Shown here: positions 1 through 8,700 of the stretch, one piece after another
How the letters are laid out: every line of letters begins with the position of its first letter
How positions within the stretch are numbered: position 1 is the first letter of the stretch
DNA from: Oleidesulfovibrio sp047973035
GTDB taxonomy: Bacteria; Desulfobacterota; Desulfovibrionia; Desulfovibrionales; Desulfovibrionaceae
Direction: 5' to 3'
DNA length: 64,000 nt
Assembly: GCF_047973035.1 (NCBI RefSeq)
Contig: NZ_JBKEBF010000019.1
Coordinates: forward strand, 1-64,000
Position numbers and translations under genes: made by a program
Notes under the pieces: model-generated
Seen by the model: only the letters and a program-made list of their open reading frames with translations
Told to the model about the DNA's origin: nothing
Databases searched by the model: none

Positions 1-505
1 CCAGTAAATGATCGCCCCAGGTGGACAGAGCCTCGCCCGTGGCACTGCGGCCTGCGCTGAAGCGGCGCTCGGTAATGGCAGGAGCAGCTACGCCCCATGC
101 CCATTGCCAGTCGCCGTTGGTCAACATGTCGCCCGCATGTGAACCGGCACAGAACGGCGGGTATTCGTGCACCACCACCTTGTAACCAAGCAGCATGGCA
201 AGGCGCGTAAACCATGCCCGCGACAGGCCAGCTTGTTCCTGCACTGCTATGGCCAATGCCATGATGCGTTCCTGCAACGTGGTGTCAGGATGGGAACAGG
301 CATCAGGCAGGCCGTAAACACGCTCCCAGTCCGGCAGCCATTCCTGTGCACGAAACGGGTCTATGCCCATGACGGCACGTACAGAAGCGGCCAGCGCGGC
401 ATCAAGGGCGTTGCCTTCCGCGTGCAGTTCCGCCCTCAGACGCGGGGCTTCCGGGCTGTAGCTGGTGGGGGGCAGCAGGTGTTGCAACAACCGGATATGG
501 CTCAT
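1..505 (-). CDS. Mu-like phage tail protein, YmfQ/DUF2313 family, 3' end outside window
   Basis: Reading the minus strand from the ATG at 505-503 gives an open frame of 168 codons that runs off the start of the window. It begins MSHIRLLQHLLPPTSYS and contains a WLPDWERVYGLPD stretch. Together with the position directly after a baseplate J gene, this is typical of YmfQ/gp48-type tail proteins of Mu-like phages. Its ATG follows the upstream stop codon directly, so the two were translationally coupled. The region is clearly richer in GC than the DNA after 1.4 kb. Seen: the frame, start and overlap. Known: J is normally followed by this gene in Mu-like tail operons. Inferred: a remnant of a contractile-tail prophage; whether more of it is intact to the left cannot be seen. 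Confidence 0.7.
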   Translation of the reverse strand, partial: MSHIRLLQHLLPPTSYSPEAPRLRAELHAEGNALDAALAASVRAVMGIDPFRAQEWLPDWERVYGLPDACSHPDTTLQERIMALAIAVQEQAGLSRAWFTRLAMLLGYKVVVHEYPPFCAGSHAGDMLTNGDWQWAWGVAAPAITERRFSAGRSATGEALSTWGDHLL

Positions 506-1015
506 TTACATGGCCTCCAGCGTCACCTGCCCCAGTCTGGGCCATTGCAGGCGGGTTGCATCCACCACGGCCTGCACGTTAGCGGCGGGGGTTATCAGGC
601 TTCTATCCAGCACGCCTGCCATACCGGAAATGATCGCTTCCAGGTGCGAGCGCACCACAAGATCACCCGGCACCAGCGTGGCAAAAAAGGCGAACAGCGC
701 CTGTTCAAGCTGCGCCGTTACCACAGGCAGGGTTGTGCCCTGCAGCCGCACAGCGGCGTGCACATCCACTGGCAACGGTTGCGGGGCCAACACAGTGGCA
801 CTGGCGGCCGTGACGGGACGTTGTTCATCAATACGCGCCTGCACTGCCGTTACCAGCTCCGCAGTGGGCAAGCCCTCTGCAGACAGAACAGCAATATCCA
901 CGGTGCCGATGCCACGCCGCAGGGGGTACCGTGCTGCACTCTCTGCATCCTGTGCCGTCATTGCACAAACTTGATTCAGTTGCCCAATAAATGCTGTTAC
1001 AAAAAAGGAGGCTCT
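506..1015 (-). pseudogene. Baseplate J/gp47-like protein, N-terminally truncated
   Basis: The minus-strand frame is open from a stop at 1016-1018 down to 506; the first ATG is at 961 and gives 151 residues. The end of the protein (VDVHAAVRLQG, then a PGDLVVRSHLEAIIS block and GVLDRSLITPAANV) matches the C-terminal part of phage baseplate J-like proteins, which join baseplate wedge to tail. Full family members are about 350-390 residues, so more than half is missing, and no ribosome-binding site lies before the ATG. An unrelated small gene with its own strong RBS starts on the other strand at 1018, exactly where the phage homology stops. I read this as a deletion breakpoint of a decayed Mu-like prophage. 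Family assignment is by eye. Confidence 0.65.
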
Positions 1016-1017
1016 TT

Positions 1018-1089
1018 ATGAACTGGGGCTCATTGATCGCTGTGGCGATCGTCGTACTGCAAGCTGTGAAGGAAACGATGGATGATTAA
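1018..1089 (+). CDS. 23-residue hydrophobic peptide
   Basis: ATG at 1018 is preceded by a strong AAGGAGG at 1004-1010, and the frame encodes MNWGSLIAVAIVVLQAVKE plus four residues before TAA. The centre (SLIAVAIVVLQAV) is a plausible single membrane segment or amphipathic helix. It lies 23 bp before the next small membrane-protein gene and probably shares its transcript. No family recognised. The unusually good ribosome-binding site is the main reason to believe it is translated. It could be a phage- or plasmid-derived small coat-like or toxin-like peptide; that is speculation. Confidence 0.4.
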   Translation: MNWGSLIAVAIVVLQAVKETMDD

Positions 1090-1112
1090 AAAATACAAGG
1101 AGAGAGAACACT

Positions 1113-1415
1113 ATGACAAACTATAGCGACCAGCAAAATATGTCTGTACCACTCGAACCGCATGGAACTGGAGAGGCGATGACTGCCCCAGTCGTTGCAC
1201 CTGCTCCAAACAGAAGTACCGTGTACGCCTTTCTTGGTGGCTGCCTTGCAGGTGCTGCCGCTGTGGTCACGGCAGCCATTATGTTGGATGACGAGCCTGC
1301 ATCTTGCCATACAGATGCTGAAGAGTCCGACGCAAACGAGTCTGGCGCAAACGAGCTTAAAGCGGATTTGTCAGTAAACCTAAGCAGCGATCCTGCATTG
1401 GCTACTTCTGAGTAG
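1113..1415 (+). CDS. Small single-pass membrane protein, unknown function
   Basis: A 100-residue frame whose ATG follows AAGGAGAGAGAACACT. Residues about 36-58 (VYAFLGGCLAGAAAVVTAAIML) form one hydrophobic helix rich in Gly and Ala. The first 35 residues are polar and proline-containing, and the C-terminal 40 are very acidic with an ESDANESGANEL repeat-like stretch. No domain recognised. A rho-independent-type hairpin follows at 1460-1499. With the 23-residue gene upstream it forms a two-gene unit between a dead Mu-like tail operon and an inovirus-type replication gene. A structural protein of a filamentous phage is conceivable but unsupported. Confidence 0.5.
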   Translation: MTNYSDQQNMSVPLEPHGTGEAMTAPVVAPAPNRSTVYAFLGGCLAGAAAVVTAAIMLDDEPASCHTDAEESDANESGANELKADLSVNLSSDPALATSE

Positions 1416-1875
1416 TGCTATGTGAACAACCAGAAGCTCGCCAATACAATGCGGCAAGACAGATGCCCGAAGTGAGTTCATTCTCGCCTCGGGCATCTGT
1501 CGTTTTGGACATCATGTTGGAGAAATGTGCTCCATAGTATGTGTACTAGCTTTCGATAGCAAAAATGGATTATTCTTTGTGTAAACTGCATATTACGACG
1601 TTAAAAATGCGTGAAATGTTAGTGGGCTAAAGTAGGTTTATTTGTAATATCTAATCTAAATATACTCACTATATTCAACGCATAATACAATTGTGAAATG
1701 TAATTGTTAAGGAAATATAGAATAAGAACAATAGAAGTTCTTGCTTGCTATTGTAAATAGTCAATCATGCACAGAGATTGCAATGACAAATTGAGTATGT
1801 GTTTATTTTTTAATCATGAACATGAAAGTATGTTCAAATTCATCTTTTATGAAAAATAAAAAAGGAGATAGATTA
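1416..1875. other. AT-rich intergenic region
   Basis: Apart from the hairpin at 1460-1499, about 375 bp of very AT-rich DNA leads up to the Gp2-like gene. No convincing ORF seen. The base composition contrasts sharply with the GC-rich phage remnant to the left and suggests a different origin. Confidence 0.5.
1460..1499 (+). terminator. Hairpin after small membrane-protein gene
   Basis: CAGATGCCCGA (1460-1470) pairs with TCGGGCATCTG (1489-1499), an 11-bp perfect stem, followed by TCGTTTT. Fits a terminator for the 1018-1415 unit, although the T run is short. Confidence 0.6.
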
Positions 1876-2535
1876 ATGAGAAGAGAATATTCTAACTCAA
1901 TGCACTACAGGGAGTGCGAGATGAATACAGGATTAGATCAGCAATATGCATTTTGCACTCAAATTGCTGATCGCATTATCGATAGAATCGAACATATGAC
2001 ACGACGTCACAACAAAGTGCTTTTTATACGCTTTGATTTGCGTTTTCCAAGAGACTTCCCTCTTGATGAATCGAACAACAAGATTTCTCGATTCTGGAAG
2101 ATAGTAGGGGAAGAACTGGGACTTGAGGGTATTCACTTCCATTATGTTTGGGCGCGTGAACAAAAGGCAGAAGAGCATCAACACTACCATTGTGTAATCA
2201 TGCTTGATGGTAACAAGGTGCAACGCTACCGAAACGTGCTGTCACATTTCGAGGCTATCTGGCATGGACTGTTTGACTTCAAAGCGTCCGGGTTGGTTTG
2301 GTTTTGTGACTGTGACCGCGAAGGAAACTCTGTTAAAAATGGCATCATGATTCGGAGACCATCACGTGATGCTACAGGGGAGCAAAGAGAAGAACAGGAA
2401 GAGCAGTTCCGTCGTGATAAGGACAGGTGCATCTATTGGGGGAGTTATCTGGCTAAGCAAAATCAGAAGGAATATGCACCCAGAAGAGCCCGTTATTATG
2501 GGGCTTCTCAGTTGCCGTTGACAGTAATGCGTTAG
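1876..2535 (+). CDS. Inovirus Gp2 / YagK-YfjJ-type replication protein
   Basis: The frame is open from 1816, but the ATG at 1876 has an excellent RBS (AAAAAGGAGATAGATTA) and is chosen as the start, giving 219 residues. The central EEHQHYHCVIMLDG with a tail RCIYWGSYLAKQNQK is the signature arrangement of the inovirus Gp2 / YagK-YfjJ C-terminal family, which is related to rolling-circle (HUH-type) replication initiators: the paired histidines of HQHYH would bind metal, and a downstream tyrosine would be the nicking residue. No coat, zot-like or other filamentous phage genes are recognisable next to it, so it looks like an orphan of a decayed filamentous phage or satellite. It sits in AT-rich DNA unlike its flanks. 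Function is inferred from family; activity cannot be judged. Confidence 0.75.
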   Translation: MRREYSNSMHYRECEMNTGLDQQYAFCTQIADRIIDRIEHMTRRHNKVLFIRFDLRFPRDFPLDESNNKISRFWKIVGEELGLEGIHFHYVWAREQKAEEHQHYHCVIMLDGNKVQRYRNVLSHFEAIWHGLFDFKASGLVWFCDCDREGNSVKNGIMIRRPSRDATGEQREEQEEQFRRDKDRCIYWGSYLAKQNQKEYAPRRARYYGASQLPLTVMR

Positions 2536-3021
2536 CTGGCGTTATTTCATCTCACTTAGATGAGGCAATGGGCGTTGCGTGATCGTGCTTTGATCATGCA
2601 GCGCTCATTGTTTTGTGAAAAGGATTGGTTGAGCTGTGTCACCATCGAGAACGCCACGTAGGCTTGATTTTTTTGAGCTGAAAATGGCTGAATTTGTGAT
2701 TCCAGTAGAGTCTATCACATGAAGTCTTTGGCCCCTGGAAAAAGTGTCATGCTTTGTGAGCTATTTTTGTAGAAAAACATAGAAAAGTGAGACAATTACG
2801 TTTTTCGGAAGTCGTGTGTTTTAGAACACCTCCTACAAGCCCAAAAGCTGCACATTCAACAAGTTCTGGAATTTTTTGTATAAAAACCTGAGCTGCACAT
2901 TCTTCATAAAGCTTGCGGGATAACGCCATACCTTGCATAATTTTCTCTAATGAATAACGTTTTTTACAACTGCGGCACAAAGCCATAACAGAGACACAGT
3001 TACATTTTTTTAGGAGATAGC
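2536..3021. other. Intergenic region, no confident gene
   Basis: A minus-strand frame at 2986-2747 (79 codons, with a CRSC motif near the start) is present but has no ribosome-binding site and no recognised family. Short imperfect inverted repeats occur just after the Gp2-like gene. Nothing else seen. Confidence 0.4.
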
Positions 3022-3651
3022 ATGCAGCCGACGCAAGAGCTGATTGAGCGCATTATGTCGCTTGAGCTTTCTATGTTCCAAAATGTTCATGGAAGTGACG
3101 GGCGGGCGTCATGCCAGAACGATCCTGAAACGTTTCGGATTATGCGAAAATCCCAATTTATCACATGGACAGCACAAATATTAGAAAGTTATTATAAAGA
3201 CTTGCAAACAGCAGAGCACGACAAACGTAACCTGCTGTCAGAAAAGTATGCTTTCATGATGGAGTCTACCCATCCAAAAGAGTTCGCCGGTATTCGTCAC
3301 ATGCTGCCTGTCTTGCCTGCGCATTTTTGTGTCCTAAGAGAAAACATTGCAACCAACTACATGTTTTGGGAACAGGAACTTACAAAAAATTATCCGCACC
3401 TGAAAGCACAAGGGCGCCCTTCATTTTCCAAGCAAGACATTTTTGGCATAACTTCTGTAGAAACCTATTTACGCGGAGAACTTTCCACCTACTCGCTAAC
3501 CACACTCCAAAAGCTTTTGGAATATACCAACGCATGCCGGAAAAAAGGACGTAATCTTGCAGAGGAAACCCTTGCTGAAACCATGGTCCATTATGGCTTT
3601 GCCTCCATACAAGAGGGCGAGGCATGGGCTGCAGCTAACGCGAAAAAGTAA
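3022..3651 (+). CDS. DUF4125 family protein
   Basis: 209 residues; ATG at 3022 preceded by TTAGGAGATAGC. The N-terminal part has ELIERIMSLELSMFQNV, then GGRASCQ-like GRASCQNDPETFRIMRKSQF and NLLSEKYAFMMEST, the conserved pattern of DUF4125 proteins, found mainly in anaerobic bacteria and often as an accessory domain next to metabolic or regulatory genes. The family's function is unknown. The gene stands alone between mobile-element remnants, with no obvious partner and more than 400 bp free on both sides. Cytoplasmic: no signal peptide or membrane segment. Confidence 0.7.
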   Translation: MQPTQELIERIMSLELSMFQNVHGSDGRASCQNDPETFRIMRKSQFITWTAQILESYYKDLQTAEHDKRNLLSEKYAFMMESTHPKEFAGIRHMLPVLPAHFCVLRENIATNYMFWEQELTKNYPHLKAQGRPSFSKQDIFGITSVETYLRGELSTYSLTTLQKLLEYTNACRKKGRNLAEETLAETMVHYGFASIQEGEAWAAANAKK

Positions 3652-4092
3652 TGTAAAATGGTGCCATGTCTTAGTAATATGACACCCATTCTTCATGGAC
3701 TGCTTAGATTTGAAAAAAGATCAGATTTGTAGAATGACCAAAAGGCTTCTTACGGCAATCCACTTCTGCATTACGTATCCGCCGGTCTTGTTGGCCTGAT
3801 AAAGGCTACGAGAATAGCATCCCCATCTTAAACAAACCCAGCGAGAGTCAGGTGCGGCAACAAAACCCTAAAGTCACGTCAGTAAACATATGCTCTTCTT
3901 TAATTAAATTGCTCATCCTAAAATAGATTAGCAAGTAAGAGGCATATTGTTGTGACTCTCTTTTTTATTACCGTACTGAAAATCTGTAGCGATCAAGTTC
4001 TTGTAGGCATAAAGCGGACGCAGACATTCTAAGTGCAACCAAAGGCTATCCGCAGACTTTGAAGCTTGAGTTGACAAGAGCAGGACACACTT
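3652..4092. other. Intergenic region before the IS element
   Basis: 440 bp between the DUF4125 gene and the IS3-family element. I see no coding sequence and no clear repeat; a weak inverted repeat (GCCATGTC...GACACCC) at about 3662-3690 may end the DUF4125 transcript. Confidence 0.35.
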
Positions 4093-4107
4093 TGAATCGC
4101 CACTGAT

Positions 4108-4958
4108 TTACTTGGCAGTCCCAACTTTACTAACAAACTTTTCTTCAAATTTTATTGGGGACAAATTCCCATTGTGCCCATTACGGCGAATCGAGTTATA
4201 GAACATCTCGATATAATTAAAGACGTCTTGCCGAGCCTCTTCCCGAGTTCTGTATGTCTTCCGCTTAATTCGTTTTCGTTTTAAAGCTGGAAAAAGCTTT
4301 CCGCAACCTCGTTATCATGACAGTTGCCACGCCTGTTCATGCTACAAACGAGATTGTGAGCCTTTAAAAATGAAAACCAGTCGTGACTGGTATACTGACT
4401 GCCCTGATCTGAATGAATTAGCACCTTACCTTTGCAGAAGGGCTTTTAACACCAGACCTGAGGTCATTTGTGGGCGCTTTGGCCAGCCGATGACCTGCCG
4501 TGAATATAGATCAATGACCACCGATAAATACAGCCATCCTTCGCGAGTTCGGGTGTACGTAATATCCGTAACCCAAGCTTGATTTGGAGCAAGCGGGTTA
4601 AACTGTTGTTTTAGGGGTTGTCCGCGTGAATAGAAGGCTTTCCGGATTTCGGACGAGGCATCTTGTAGCCAACCTGCGCCTTTAGGCCTGCTTGCTTCAT
4701 CAGCCGAGCTACACGATTTTTTCCACAACGTTCTTCAAGTTCGCAAAGGTCATCATAAATGTTGTGATAGCCGTTGACGCATCCGCTTTCTAGCCAAAAT
4801 TGTTTGATTAGTCCCAGCAGCCGTTCATTTTCTTTTTGTCTTGGCGACTTAAGCTGCTTGAGCCAGGCATAAAAGCCGCTGCGATATACATGCAGCATGC
4901 GGCACAAGTTGCGAACCGCGAACTCCTTTTCATGCACCTGAATAAAGGCATACTTCAC
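4108..4958 (-). pseudogene. IS3-family transposase orfB (DDE), frameshifted
   Basis: Reading from the GTG at 4958, the protein starts MKYAFIQVHEKEFAV and follows the IS3 orfB pattern (HTH_21 region, then rve integrase core). All three catalytic blocks can be found but in different frames: WVTDITYTR, HSDQGSQYTS and NEVAESFF. One frame change is needed near 4611-4630, a second at about 4425 (with loss of some codons after KALLQ), and a single-base deletion near 4265 converts QLLKRKR into QL-stop. The end (LSPIKFEEKFVSKVGTAK) is normal. With three lesions this is a dead gene. Confidence 0.85.
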
Positions 4959-5233
4959 AGGGACTCTTTGGCGAAGTATGCGGTAGCCTTTTTTAAGATG
5001 CCTCGCTCTTCTGTTACCCGTTTTAACTCTGCCTTAAGGCGTTTAATTTCGACTTGTTGGTCGTCAAGCTGGGTAGCATGGACTTCGCCATGGCCATACT
5101 TCTTTTTCCACGCATAAAGGCTGTGACTGCTGACGCCTAACCGTTGGGCAACTTCTTAGACGGGATAGCCGTGCTCGGCGATTTGTTTTACCGCTTCAAT
5201 TTTGAATTCGTCAGTGTAGCGTTTGGCGTACAT
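4955..5233 (-). pseudogene. IS3-family orfA, nonsense mutation
   Basis: From the ATG at 5233 the frame reads MYAKRYTDEFKIEAVKQIAEH, then hits an in-frame TAA at 5158-5156 just inside the helix-turn-helix (GYPV-stop-EVAQRLGVSSHS), and continues normally to a leucine-zipper-like end and a TGA at 4955 that overlaps orfB. This is a typical IS3 orfA (HTH_Tnp_1) of about 92 codons inactivated by one nonsense codon. Confidence 0.85.
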
Positions 5234-5418
5234 CGATTTTTCCTGAGGTCTCATTTTCATAACTCAGGAGTGTCTACGAAACTAGGGGCGATTCAAGCCA
5301 TATTGACAACAAAAAAAACGACAATCTAGCCAGACTAATCATACTTGGAACATTACTTCTAGGGCTCGCTACTATAATGAAAAGAACTAAACAGAAAAGT
5401 CCATCTGGCTCATGGCTC

Positions 5419-5462
5419 TTGAACACGTAAATACTGTTCTGGGAACGCCTTTACGTGTTCAA
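5419..5462. repeat. Perfect 13-bp inverted repeat downstream of the MATE gene
   Basis: TTGAACACGTAAA at 5419-5431 is exactly repeated in reverse complement at 5450-5462, with an 18-base loop. It lies 55 bp past the stop of the minus-strand MATE gene. It could act as a terminator hairpin, but no T run follows on that strand, so a protein-binding site is also possible. Confidence 0.5.
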
Positions 5463-5517
5463 TGCAAAGTCATGAGAAAGTTTCTTTAGGCAGATTCTTC
5501 TGTCAACGTTTCCAAAT

Positions 5518-6903
5518 TCAATGTGGTGATGTCATTTTTTTCCAAAAGCTGCGCCGCACACGAACAAAGAGCAAAAGCGCAGCCACAGTGATGGCGACAA
5601 TCAGCCCGACCCACCAACCATGCACACCCAACCGTGGAAGCAGGTTCGCAGTAACGGTTGCTTCTCCAGAAAGGGCGTAACCAAGTGGAATACCCACTCC
5701 CCAATAGCAAGCTGAAGTCAGCACCAAAGGAATAGTAGTATCGTGTATGCCCCTAAGCGCTCCTGAAAGACCGACTTGAATAGAGTCGGTTAGTTGGAAA
5801 AAAGCTGCAATAACCAACAACCCACCAGTCAGATGCACAATAGCAGGATCACTGGTGTACAACGAAGGAATCCACGTTGCAGTCAATAAAAGTAATGCCG
5901 TTAGAATAACGCCGACCATCACAGACATGAACAATCCTGTGGCGACCATACGGCGCTCAAGAGCGGCGTTCTGTGCCCCGCGGGCTTGTCCGACGACAAT
6001 ACTAATGGCAATGGAAAGCGCCACGGGCAGAGTGAACAACACCAGTGAGAAATTGTAGGTAATCTGATGGCTGGCCACAGCGACCGTTCCCAGACGTGCA
6101 ATCATAAGTGCAATGCAGGCCATAACCAGATATTCAGACAAAAACGCTATGCCAATGGGCAGGCCAGTCCGAAGCAGCTTCAAAACAGCTCCTGCAGCAG
6201 GAACGTAGATTTTTTTGAGCAACCTTGTTTCTTTAAACCTCGGTGCAACAGATACATACATTGCCACAGCCAGAAAGCTAATGACCCAGCACACGCCAGT
6301 GGCAATACCACACCCTTGCAGACCGAGCGCCGGGAAGCCGAATCCCCCAAACATAAGGATATAGTTCAAAATAATATTGCACCCAACTGCACCGAGTGAA
6401 ATTGCGGTTACAACCTTGGGAGCCCCCTGCCCTTCGCAATAAAACCGCAGACTGTAAAACAACCCGCAAACAGGAAATCCCCACGCCAGACCGCGAAGGT
6501 ATTTCCCAACCATAGGCAGTAATTCCTGAGGCAAACCGAAAATAGCGAGGTGGGACGAAGCAAAATAAATAAACAGCCCCATCCCCCCAGCAAGAATAAG
6601 ACCGAGCCAGGCCGCCTGCTGGGTGATAAAAGGTATATCTGACTGTCTGTCTGCGCCGCAAAGTTGAGCCAGTTCAACCAACAGCGCGTACAAAATACCA
6701 ATTAAGAAGGCCTGCATGGGAACCCAAACAGCAACCCCCAGTCCCACTGCGCCCAGCGCCTGAGTGCCCAGTCGGCCACACATCAGTGTATCCACAACAC
6801 CATTGGCTATCTGCGCATACTGCGTTACGAGTATCGGCCCCATAAGAGCTACGATAGCTGCCATATCCTTCCAAAATTGAGTACGTTTCATCTGCGTTTC
6901 CAT
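5518..6903 (-). CDS. MATE family multidrug/Na+ antiporter-type exporter
   Basis: 461 residues with about 12 hydrophobic segments arranged as two six-helix halves; the N-terminus runs VALMGPILVTQYAQIANGVVDTLMCGRLG, the usual first-helix signature of NorM-like MATE transporters. Inner-membrane secondary exporter, driven by Na+ or H+ in this family. It is the last gene of a three-gene minus-strand operon after two ABC exporter-type proteins (15-bp gap). In a metallophore locus the natural role is export of the finished molecule across the inner membrane, as MATE proteins do in some NRPS/PKS clusters (ClbM in colibactin is one example); this is inference. The start at 6903 has a poor RBS; an ATG at 6891 preceded by GGAAACG is an equally good or better start. 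Confidence 0.85.
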   Translation of the reverse strand: METQMKRTQFWKDMAAIVALMGPILVTQYAQIANGVVDTLMCGRLGTQALGAVGLGVAVWVPMQAFLIGILYALLVELAQLCGADRQSDIPFITQQAAWLGLILAGGMGLFIYFASSHLAIFGLPQELLPMVGKYLRGLAWGFPVCGLFYSLRFYCEGQGAPKVVTAISLGAVGCNIILNYILMFGGFGFPALGLQGCGIATGVCWVISFLAVAMYVSVAPRFKETRLLKKIYVPAAGAVLKLLRTGLPIGIAFLSEYLVMACIALMIARLGTVAVASHQITYNFSLVLFTLPVALSIAISIVVGQARGAQNAALERRMVATGLFMSVMVGVILTALLLLTATWIPSLYTSDPAIVHLTGGLLVIAAFFQLTDSIQVGLSGALRGIHDTTIPLVLTSACYWGVGIPLGYALSGEATVTANLLPRLGVHGWWVGLIVAITVAALLLFVRVRRSFWKKMTSPH

Positions 6904-6918
6904 TCAACTATATAGTGT

Positions 6919-8700
6919 TCAAAGGCTAGATGGCTCAGGTGATTCCTGCCGCAGAGGCATAAAGGATGCGCGAAATTGCCATGACTCTGTTTGATGCTGA
7001 AGATCCCAGTGTCGATGATAAAGCCCTTTCTTATCCATAAGTTGCTCATGAGTACCCTGTTCAACTATGCAGCCTTGATCCAAAATAAGGATCTGGTCTG
7101 CATCACAAATGGTCGCCAGTCGATGGGCAATCACCAGTACTGTTTTACCGTACAACAGATTGTTTAGCGCAGACTGCAGGGCCAGTTCATTTTCGGGGTC
7201 AAGGGCCGAAGTAGCCTCGTCAAGCAGTACGATGGGGGCGTCTTTAAGAATGGCGCGAGCAATCGAAAGGCGTTGTCGCTCACCCCCGGAAAGTCCGGAG
7301 CTTACCCCGCCAACCACAGTTTGGTAGCCTTGAGGAAGCTTCATGATAAAGTCATGGCAACAAGCTGCTTTTGCAGCTTCCATCACCTCATGGTCCGTTG
7401 CTTCTGGATTGCCTATACGAATATTATTGAAAACCGTATCATGGAAAATATAAATATCCTGAAACACAACACTGAGCTTACCTAGCAACGTTTCTGGCTG
7501 TAGTGAACGGATGTCCAATCCACCAATGCTTATGGAGCCACTTTGCACGTCCCAGAACCGGGCAACCAGACTGGCAATAGTCGTTTTGCCCCCGCCGGAG
7601 GGCCCAGCCAGAGCTGTAACGCTCCCTTCGGCCACTGTAAAACTGACATTGTCAAGGGCATGCTTTTTCTCTTCATAAGCGAAAGATACATTACGGAACT
7701 CAATCGCATTTCCTGCCGGAGTCACCTCCGTTTCATTTACAGGAAGTGGCCTTTGGTCAAGAACGCCTGTAATCCTCACAGCGGCTGTGCCCATACCTTT
7801 CAATTCCGCCAGAAAGGCTCCTATATCCCGCAGAGGCTCAAAAAACTTACCCCCAAGCACAAGGAAGATAACGAGGGTGCCGGCATCAATCATTGAAACC
7901 GACAGTAGCCATATGCCAACAAAAAACATGACCACGAAACCTAAGTCTAGCAGGGCGGAATAAACAAGAATCGGGCCGACAGAGCTCAGTTCAAAGCGCA
8001 TTAACGATGAGCGCTGGCGCTCCAGCGCCTGAGCCAGTGGCTTAAACCCCATGCCAGTAGCCATGCAGGAGCGGAGTTCCCGCACTCCGGAAATGTATTC
8101 AATGACATACAAAAACACTTTGTTGCGTGATTCTATATGTTTTTGCCCATACTCCCGCACTGCAGCACGCGCCAAATGTAAAACAGGAAAAGCCAACACG
8201 AAAACCAGACACAAGGGCATCGCCAACCGCCAATCAAGGGAAAAAAACAAGCTGGCAAAAATCAGGGGAAGCATGACCGATGCCACTAATTCTACAAAAA
8301 ACTGACTGAAGACATTTTCTACACTGACCATGTCCTGAAGGATGTAGGCCGTGACTGTTCCAGGGTCTTTTCTTTTAAAAAAAGATAACGGTAAACGCTG
8401 GAGGTGTTCTCCTAGACGTACACGCGCCTTAGCCACCATTGCGCAAGCCATAAGAGTAGATTGCAAGCGCGCTATGGTAACCACGAGCAGGTAACATATT
8501 GCCAGAACAGTCAAAACGATGAAACATTGAAACAACAGAGTGTTGGTCAGCTCTAAACGCCCTCCGAAAAACCAGGCCACGATCATATACGTTAGTCCGA
8601 AAAGCAGTGTAGACAAAGCCGATAGGGCTATGGGTCTTACAAACTGCTTACCGCTACCGGAAATTCTAAAGATGGACCGGACAACCTGTGTTACCGTCAT
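6919..8700 (-). CDS. ABC transporter, fused permease-ATPase (YbtQ/IrtB-like)
   Basis: 593 residues. An N-terminal six-helix ABC exporter-fold domain (about 1-320) is followed by an ATPase domain with Walker A GPSGGGKTT, signature LSGGERQRLSIARA, Walker B VLLDEATSALD and switch AHRLA. The start ATG at 8700 overlaps the stop of the gene before it and has GGAGG upstream. Paired half-transporters of this architecture, encoded back to back beside siderophore genes, are the YbtP/YbtQ and IrtA/IrtB systems, which despite the exporter fold take up iron-siderophore complexes. That role is inferred here from context; export of the product is the alternative. Confidence 0.85.
   Translation of the reverse strand: MTVTQVVRSIFRISGSGKQFVRPIALSALSTLLFGLTYMIVAWFFGGRLELTNTLLFQCFIVLTVLAICYLLVVTIARLQSTLMACAMVAKARVRLGEHLQRLPLSFFKRKDPGTVTAYILQDMVSVENVFSQFFVELVASVMLPLIFASLFFSLDWRLAMPLCLVFVLAFPVLHLARAAVREYGQKHIESRNKVFLYVIEYISGVRELRSCMATGMGFKPLAQALERQRSSLMRFELSSVGPILVYSALLDLGFVVMFFVGIWLLSVSMIDAGTLVIFLVLGGKFFEPLRDIGAFLAELKGMGTAAVRITGVLDQRPLPVNETEVTPAGNAIEFRNVSFAYEEKKHALDNVSFTVAEGSVTALAGPSGGGKTTIASLVARFWDVQSGSISIGGLDIRSLQPETLLGKLSVVFQDIYIFHDTVFNNIRIGNPEATDHEVMEAAKAACCHDFIMKLPQGYQTVVGGVSSGLSGGERQRLSIARAILKDAPIVLLDEATSALDPENELALQSALNNLLYGKTVLVIAHRLATICDADQILILDQGCIVEQGTHEQLMDKKGLYHRHWDLQHQTESWQFRASFMPLRQESPEPSSL

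Larger units (their letters stand above)
4093..5295 (-). mobile_element. IS3-family insertion sequence, defective
   Basis: About 1203 bp bounded by imperfect inverted repeats: TGAATCGCCACTGATTT at 4093 and, on the other strand, TGAATCGCCCCTAGTTT ending at 5295. Between them lie orfA and orfB on the minus strand with the usual overlap. Flanking trinucleotides do not match, so no target duplication is visible. Both ORFs are broken, so the element cannot move by itself. Confidence 0.8.

Noticed and set aside
167..1021. 284-codon plus-strand frame over the phage region
   Set aside because: It is the reverse of the minus-strand YmfQ/baseplate J frames, has a His/Arg/Gln-rich composition typical of antisense frames in GC-rich DNA, and no family signature.
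2747..2986. 79-codon minus-strand ORF with a CRSC motif
   Set aside because: No ribosome-binding site and no recognisable family; kept only as a note in the intergenic entry.
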